The translations under genes and the position numbers were made by a program. Positions 57,742 through 64,000 of a stretch of 64,000 nucleotides of DNA are shown piece by piece. Positions within the stretch are counted from its first letter, which is position 1. Each line of letters starts with the position of its first letter. A model generated the notes under the pieces. It was not told the origin of the DNA and did not search any database. It worked only from the letters and a program-made list of their open reading frames with translations. The stretch comes from Rugalucina vietnamica (lineage: Eukaryota; Mollusca; Bivalvia; Lucinida; Lucinidae), in contig OZ024880.1 of the NCBI GenBank assembly GCA_964017185.1, positions 31,772,329-31,836,328 of the forward strand. Reading direction: 5' to 3'.

Positions 57742-57812
57742 ACAAATGACAAAGCTGATATGCGTCTTTGTTTTCGCCTATGCAAATTGTTGGTTTTCTC
57801 ATGAGGCGGCTC
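57742..57812. mobile_element. Family B MITE, right-end fragment
   Basis: AAGCTGATATGCGTCTTTGT, TTTCGCCTATGCAAATTGTT, GGTTTTCTCATGAGGCGGCTC. The left half is lost. Confidence 0.8.
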
Positions 57813-58107
57813 ATATATTATATAGTGATTCGACGTTGACCGCTTAGAACTTTCGCTGAGTGCATATCTAAAGCGCGCCCTCGACTTGTTAGCGTGTGCC
57901 TGAGTATTTCACTATAATTTTGCGAATATCATACTGTACATTACTCAGAAGAACTCCAATATCCAAAGTGCGAGGATGGACTATTTGTATTCTTAATATA
58001 GCTCTATAAAGACTGTGCCGCTTGAGTACTCGTTGAGCATTAAAATTTTGCAGTGTTTTGGTTATTGTTTCGGGCAGTGCGGGGGTCTGACTTTGTTTGA
58101 ATGAACC

Positions 58108-58337
58108 TTACTCTTTTTCACAAATGTAATGTGCATTCCTGTTGCAAAAGTGGTCATCCCACTTAGTGAAGTCATGTGGTCCCCAAAGACAAAGACAATG
58201 CTGGGAACCAATTGCTGGCTCTCCAGGATACCAGTTGGTATAGCTGAATTTGGAGTGGCCATCGTACCATCGCCAAACACCCTCTACTTCCTCATCACTA
58301 CCACCAAGCCAAAACCAAACATGCTGGCGATCGGCAA
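58108..58337 (-). CDS. Terminal exon of a C-type lectin-domain gene (partial)
   Basis: The minus frame starts at a good 3' splice site (TTCTTTTATTGACAG, exon base at 58337, phase 1) and ends with TAA at 58108. It encodes the second half of a C-type lectin domain: HVWFWLGG (the WIGL-like core), EGVWRWYDG, NWYPGEP, a Cys in QHC, KWDDHFC (the WND position, here W-D-D) and YICEK with the last conserved Cys. The usual EPN/QPD calcium-site tripeptide reads E-P-A, so canonical carbohydrate binding is uncertain. The domain start with the signal peptide must lie in exons to the right, beyond this window or unrecognised within it. The frame is clean, with no stop or frameshift. It is likely a secreted or membrane lectin-like protein, as commonly expanded in molluscs; that is inference. 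Confidence 0.85.
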
Positions 58338-58962
58338 CTGTCAATAAAAGAACTTGGATCACATGTCCTTACAATTGGAAAATATAACAAACCTGTCGCC
58401 TAGAACATAAAAATAGTTTTCCCAATATGAGGTACCACAGCACATAGTGTTTCATCTGAAGTTGTTATATTTACTAAAATAAAACTCCAATCCAGTCATG
58501 ATATTCCTTCAGGTGGTCATTCAAAAATAAAATGGTCAAGTCCATACCCCTCTACTTAAGATGTCGTTCGTTTGTAAACGATGGCATAAATTGGTCAGAA
58601 GATTGGGAATGATGTTTATACACTGCTCAAAATGTTTAAAGTGGCACTGTAATATCACCCATAATTACACAAAGCCCATAACGATCCAGGATACCCGTGT
58701 GTATTTTTTTTCTCGTCATTTGGGTAGTTACGTATTCGTTGTTACGTACAGTAGTGTTATGGCTAAAAACCCATTTTGCCGTTTTAACGGCTAATTTGAT
58801 ACCGGCTAATTGAAAATTTTCGCGGCGAAATTGTGTGAAAAATATAAATCAGCGCGGAATTTCGCCGCGAAATTTCCGGATTTCGCGGCAAAATTTCGCG
58901 GCGGACCACGCATAAAAATCAATTAACCGATGTTTCGCGGTGTTTCGCGGCGAAAAAGACGA

Positions 58963-59190
58963 CAAAAGTTTTTTGTTTTAATTTAATTTTAATTTGCATG
59001 TATTAATTTCTTTTCAAGTCGTATTAACATTTTGTTTTCGTTTCAATTTTGTATAGTTATCGTTTTAGTCCCGACAGTCACAAAAGTTTTATTGTTTAAA
59101 TTTCATTTTAATTTGTATGCATTAATATCTTTTCAAGTCGTATTTTGAAATATTTTGTTTTCTTTTCAAATTTGTATAATTATCAATTGA
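58963..59190. repeat. Tandem pair of about 115-bp units
   Basis: ACAAAAGTTTT.TTGTTT, TTTTAATTTG.ATG.ATTAAT, CTTTTCAAGTCGTATT and TTTTGTATAGTTATC-like blocks recur at 58963-59065 and 59080-59185. Confidence 0.8.
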
Positions 59191-59484
59191 GTTACGTGTT
59201 TTTATTCGTGTCTTTCGTGCTTTGAAGTTTCTGAGACCCTTGTTATCGGCTTTGTGTTTATTCTCATGCTTCTTTTTCAGATTAATCAGACACCCGATAA
59301 TATTATATCCTATTATCTAGCTTAATTAAGAGAACAAAAGCTTATAGCGGCGTAAGCAATTTTCAAAGGATGATTGCCCTCAGATTTCTTTGTTTGTATT
59401 GAGGCTGAACGCCCCAGTCAACAATTTTTCAGTCATGTCTGGACGGAGCACTGTTTCCTGGGTATTAACTAGTACTGTGGGGGG

Positions 59485-59620
59485 ACGGACATATTCCCCC
59501 TAGGACATTTGCCCCCTGTCCAAAAATGGCATGTAAGGACATTTGCCCCCTAACTCATCTAAGGGTTTGGACATTTGCCCCCTCATCGAATGTATAAAGG
59601 TGGACATTTGCCCCCCTCTC
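59485..59620. repeat. GGACATTTGCCCCCT short repeats
   Basis: GGACATATTCCCCCT, then GGACATTTGCCCCCT three times and GGACATTTGCCCCCC, with about 21-42 bp between starts. Spacers differ, so this is a motif cluster rather than a simple tandem array. Confidence 0.85.
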
Positions 59621-59749
59621 CCCAGCCAGGGGATGGACACACAGACAGTAACATTCTCTTAGAGCTTTTGTCACAGAATTGCAAGAGCAATTACAAAGTT
59701 TGAGAACCAAGCTGATTCGCTAACCTAATTAGGCTTAACATTGCCTATT

Positions 59750-62045
59750 CTTCTTCTTTCTTCTTTAGTGTACAGGTGTTCCCACGTTGACTTTTCGTGG
59801 CACCGTCTAATGACGTTAAGAGTTTATGTTGATTAAGATGATTGTTTGTTTGTCAATAGCACTAAGTTGTCATTATTTACATTCAGTTCAAGTTCAATGC
59901 TCCCTGGTTTTAAGTTCAGATAAGATTTTTGTCCTTTTCACGTGTATCTTGAAGATGAATTCCCTGGAGTATAATTCCAATTCACTAATCTGGGTAGAAT
60001 TTGGTTGAAGAGTATTCTTAATGTCCGGATGACTTGAGTCTAACAGCAGTTGAGTACATCTGGCTGGGTCGTCTAGCAGACTGTTTATCTTGTCACTGGA
60101 AGGTTCTTATTTTACTGTGATACACTGACCTAATGTTCTGTAGAGTTTCACAACAAGTTAAGAAATGCTCTCTAGTTTCAATATCTTTATTGCAAAGCTG
60201 GCATATTGGACTAACATTATATTGATTGAATTTTGCCCTATTAGACTGCAATGTGTATGTCCCAGTCAGTAACCTTGCCTTAATCTCAGCTCGTCTAACA
60301 TCCCGTATGTTGTTTCTAACGGCTGCATACATCTGGTGTACTTTTCCTATTTTCACAGCTTCGGGGTGTAGGTACTTAAGTGAGGATTTTGATTCAATGT
60401 CTGTTCTCCATTGATTTTCAATTGCCTGGTGAACTTTTGATTTTACAGTCTTTTTCCATTGTTCTTTTGATGGTGGATTCTCTATAAGATCGTATGCAGA
60501 GGGTAGGTCATATGCATTTAAAACCATTCTGACACTGGAGAACCAACTCTTCTCGGTAATGCTCCTAACTGCAAGCTGTCGAGTAGCTAACTCATGTTCG
60601 ATAGAATTCCGATCTCTCACCACTCTTCCAAATAGGGATAAGATGTTTTTCTCTATACAAACAGAGATGGGGAGAGTACCCATAAGCGCCAATGCCGCAG
60701 TGTCAGATGTTTTGTTTGGAAGACCTTGAAGTTGTTTCATTGTTCTTCTTTGGAATGCTTCTAACTGATAAATATCATATCTTTTCTTCTTAAGCTGAGA
60801 ACTTCCAACCCATATGTGATTCTTGGAACAACATATTTCATCCACATACTTGCTTTGATGGATTGCTTAAGTCCAGATTTACCGTGGAAACCGGCTCCCA
60901 TTAGAGAATATGCTGTTCTACGTCCCAGATTAATCTTCTCATCAGTATTTGGCGTACATTCGGTAGACCTGTGAACACCAAGGTGTACTGTGTGGTCTTC
61001 AGTAGTTACTGGGGTACCATACAAGGAGACTTCAGGCTGTGGCTGAGCACCATAGTTGAGAATCACTGTCTTTATTGGATGTATGTTATAATGTTCTCTA
61101 TTTGCTTGAAGTTCAGCAGCCGACATCATTGGTTGCAGTTCTGCTTTATCTTCTGTGATGAAGCACATATCATCAGCAACTGTGACATGAGGTATCTTTA
61201 CTGTCCCAATTAGCTTCCCAGAGAACCGTTCTTCAACATCAATGAGGAAGGAGTTGTTATACCTCTTGTAGTGAGGGGCAGACAGGATTCCACCCTGTCG
61301 CACCCCCTGCCGAATGACGACTGTAGAGGAGAAGAGACCATCCCATGTCACTTTAGCAGACATATTGGAGTACAGATCTTTTAGCAGTAGCCAGTCATCT
61401 CCAGATATTCCATCTAAATACAGCTTACGAAGGAGTGAGTCATGATTAACAACATCAAAGGCCTTCTGGACATCAAGTGCGGCCACGAACAGGGGTTTCT
61501 TCTGAAGTTTCGACTCCTGGATACATTCACTCAGGATCATAGCTGCATTCATAGAGGAGGTTTTCTCTGTGAATCCCTTCTGTAGTCTAGACTGGGTAGA
61601 TTGAAGGTGTGGATTATGCCTATTGCTCAGAATATGTTCAACAATTTTCAGTATAACTGGGGTTACTGATATTCCACGATAATTTGATGGATTCGTAGCA
61701 TCACCCATTTTGTATACTGGGGTTAAGATGGCTTCCTTCAGTATGTCTGGAACTTGCCGCAGCCTGAAGATGTTGTTGATCATGCCTCTCAACACAGGTA
61801 TAACTTCATCAATACAGAGAGTAAAGTGTTCACTCATCAGTCCAAAGGAGTCTGCAGCTTTATTGTTCTTCAACTTTGTCAAAGCTTTTCTAATCTCATC
61901 TTCATTGACTGACGCTATGGGCCTGTCTAGCTGATAACAGATTTCCTCTATATGAACTAGGTCAGATTTCACATTGCTCAAATAGCATTCATCAAACTTG
62001 GGGTTATCTTTTGGAGTTGCAAGATCATGAAAGCAACTCATGAAC
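59750..62045 (-). mobile_element. 5'-truncated non-LTR retrotransposon
   Basis: The RT and C-terminal zinc-knuckle region, a short 3'UTR and a possible (GAA)n-type tail (CTTCTTCTTTCTTCTTT on the plus strand at 59751-59768). The 5' break falls near 62045, directly against the CGCCGCGAAA sequence of the host element, so the endonuclease is missing, as in typical incomplete target-primed integration. The 3' boundary is inferred from the tail. Confidence 0.7.
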
Positions 62046-62047
62046 AA
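60093..62047 (-). pseudogene. Non-LTR reverse transcriptase, one frameshift
   Basis: Two overlapping minus frames, 62047-60761 (428 codons) and 60845-60093 (250 codons), form one protein joined by a 1-nt shift in AGAAGAAAAG near 60785. The first has NPSNYRGIS at residues 119-127, FVAALDVQKAFDVVNHD at 187-203 with the box A aspartate, QGVRQGGILS at 247-256, and VADD at 290-293 (catalytic pair, V replacing the usual Y/F/A). The second ends with CQLC-NKDIETRE-H-FLTC, a CCHC knuckle at about residues 215-231. The polymerase core is unusually intact for this window, with no internal stop in 428 codons, suggesting a fairly recent insertion. The first methionine is only where the truncation leaves an ATG. 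Confidence 0.9.
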
Positions 62048-62369
62048 ATTTCGCCGCGAAACACGGCGATTTTCACCGCGAAAATAAGATTTTCGCCGCG
62101 AAATTTCGCCGTGTTTCGCGGCGAAAAATAACCGATTAAACGTTTAAATTTTTCCTTGGCCGATGAAATTTCGCGGTGTTTTCGCCGCGAAAAATCACAA
62201 TTGATCAGTGCGAAGTGTGCAAAATGCGTTTTTAGCCATAACACCACTGTAATTGCTATAGGAAATTAGACTGTCGAGAGAACTGCCATTTTTCAGTTCA
62301 AGGAACATTTTTGGTAACAAATGGGTTTTTGCATTTTTTCCGAACCAAGCGCATTTTGAGCTCACCTGA

Positions 62370-63050
62370 GCCGAAGGCTCATGGGGAGCTAACAGTATGG
62401 TACCCGAGCCGGCGTCCGTGCGTCCGTCCGTGCGTGCGTGCGTGAGTTCACATTTTTAATGATCTTCTTTTCTGAAACCGCTTGGCCAATCAAAGCCAAA
62501 TTTTATAAGAAGCATCAATAGGAAGTAGGAACCAATGTATATATAAATAGGTCACATGACTAAGATGGCCGCCAAACCCTTCAAAATCTTCTCTCGAACC
62601 GGTAGTCCGATGTCAATGAAACTTGGCATGAAGCATTTATGAAGCATCAATAGGAAGTAGAAACCAATGTATGTATAAATAGGTCACATGACTAAGATGG
62701 CCGCCAAACCCTTCAAAATCTTCTCTCGAACCGGTATGGTAGTCCGATGTCAATGAAACTTGGCATGAAGCATTTATGACTCAAGTACTACGATGTGTAT
62801 ATAAATCATGACCCTGCGATAACCTTGACCTATTTTACGGCAAGGTCAATTTTGGAAACATTGTCTTTTACATGGGAAAAAGTAAAAACTATGGATTTTT
62901 TGAAAACTATTGCAGCCTGAGACCCGAAATATGGTAGATGAAGAGAAATGATAGTGTGAATGAAGGTATGTGATTAATTAAGGTCAAGGTCATCTCTTGA
63001 CCTTGGCCCAACTGTCGTCCGTACACGCGATAGTTGCCCTTTGGCTACTT
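62370..63050. repeat. Hairpin-plus-CCGT repeat element with internal tandem duplication
   Basis: Opens with the stem GAGCTCACCTGAGCCGAAGG...CTCATGGGGAGCT, then CGTGCGTCCGTCCGTGCGTG, as in the element at 24140. Two units of about 130 bp follow (AAGCATCAATAGGAAGTAG, TAAATAGGTCACATGACTAA, GATGGCCGCCAAACCCTTC, GTCCGATGTCAATGAAACTT), ending GACCTTGGCCCAACTGTCGTCC. No ORF. Confidence 0.8.
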
Positions 63051-64000
63051 GTTAAATTATCTCCGCTACCTTTTCATCATTTGCGCAGTGATTCTGTGTT
63101 ATTTTCTTGAGGAATGAAGGACATGGAGCGAACTTAAACTAAAAGTCAACTCCGATTTTGCCAATAACGGTCATTTAAAAAATGGCGTGAAACATGGCCG
63201 TTGAAAGAAACTTTAAATCAGACACTGCCACGATTTACCAGAATATATTTTAGACTAAATTTGTCAGGAATATTGGATTCAAAGAAAACGTCCTCTAATC
63301 TGTGGACATTCAGAAAAAAATGTCAAAAAATTCACAATTTTCAAAACACACGGCATATAGACCTTGGTAGGACAGTCAATAAATGTCTTACAATCAGAAA
63401 CTTCGAGGCACTATTCAAGTTGTACGAAACAAGTCTACAACCGGTATCTTTAGTTTAAACATATTTTATTGTAACTTTTTACATGTACATTTGTGCAATG
63501 GGGTTGGGCCACAAGTATTTCCAATATTAGTTACGGCCCTCCCCCTATCTTACCGGTATCTTTTTCTTGCCCTTAAATGTGAGTCGAAGTTGGGGTACTT
63601 TATATTGCAGTTTATGGAAAATAGTGCAGTGTTCCTTTAAGTAATTTGAGCAGTGTATTTAAATCCAGAATAGTGTTGTCTTTAGGATAACTCACCATTT
63701 TTAAAAAGTCGCTTTGTGTGGTCTGTCAGGAATAAGTCTTCTGCGGGTGTTTCCATAGTTGCAAGATACGCGTTGTAGTTATCTTTACAGTGGTGCTGAA
63801 ATGAAGTCAACATGAGTAATGTTTAGGTTGTAACGAATATCGTTATTGTAACTAATGTCAAAATTAGACATTTGTTGGACCAGACCGCAATTTTGAAGAC
63901 ATCTGTTGGTTAAGGCCGCAGCTTTGGTTACTTAGACCTTACCAGCGACATGTAAGCGCCTAAAACATTTACTTTGTCGAAATAAAACTGCTAAAACTCA
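63051..64000. other. No gene or repeat recognised
   Basis: AT-rich. Two overlapping 85-codon plus frames (63201-63640) show no recognised domain. Confidence 0.45.

Larger units (their letters stand above)
58749..62249. mobile_element. TA-flanked CAGT-ended element, inflated by a LINE (3.5 kb)
   Basis: The left end CAGTAGTGTTATGGCTAAAA and right end TTTTAGCCATAACACCACTG are inverted and continue into CCATTTTGC/GCAAAATGCG. TA flanks at 58747-58748 and 62250-62251. Just inside, both ends carry dense CGCCGCGAAA/TTTCGCGGCG words (58825-58960 and 62045-62200). The minus-strand LINE occupies about 59750-62045, so the original element was about 1.2 kb. No transposase seen. Confidence 0.75.

Overview
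Eukaryotic nuclear DNA, most likely from a mollusc and probably a bivalve. No taxonomic marker is present. The suggestion rests on composition, on tRNA-derived SINEs with an invertebrate-type central domain, on jockey/CR1-like LINE remains, on many small TIR elements, and on a C-type lectin exon and a 17beta-HSD14-like SDR remnant of the kind expanded in molluscs. The window is AT-rich with many microsatellites. Most long reading frames fall inside repeats. There is no operon structure, CRISPR array or rRNA.

Gene content is sparse. The recognisable coding sequences are: a decayed SDR gene (about 10.15-10.65 kb, +); a shattered Cys-rich (CXC-like) multicopy gene (6.5-8.8 kb, -) opened by repeat insertions; a clean terminal exon of a C-type lectin-like gene (58.1-58.3 kb, -); a frameshifted, 5'-truncated non-LTR retrotransposon (59.7-62.0 kb, -); and a second decayed LINE (36.8-38.7 kb, +). 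Two paralogous stretches at 30.4-30.7 kb and 53.5-53.8 kb look like promoter plus first exon of a duplicated gene: each ends in a short ATG frame at a conserved GT splice donor.

Mobile and repeat content dominates. Family A is an unclassified dispersed repeat of about 760 bp with at least thirteen copies or fragments. Family B is a MITE of about 220-230 bp with GAGCCGC/GCGGCTC ends and 4-bp AWWT target duplications. Family C is a MITE with CATTACGAAAACATG-like ends. There are also at least eight long-TIR elements flanked by TA (Tc1/mariner-like, no intact transposase), a 743-bp TIR element with a perfect 8-bp target duplication, several foldback hairpins, a 150-bp tandem satellite of 12 units (25.0-26.9 kb) and a 350-bp tandem repeat carrying a tRNA-like Pol III promoter (16.1-17.0 kb).

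At large scale the window holds two old collinear duplications: 3.72-5.77 kb with 12.50-14.42 kb, and about 19.3-36.7 kb with 48.35-55.7 kb, the latter interrupted by different insertions in each copy. Comparing the copies gives empty sites and a relative order of events. All similarities were judged by eye; no alignment or database search was run.
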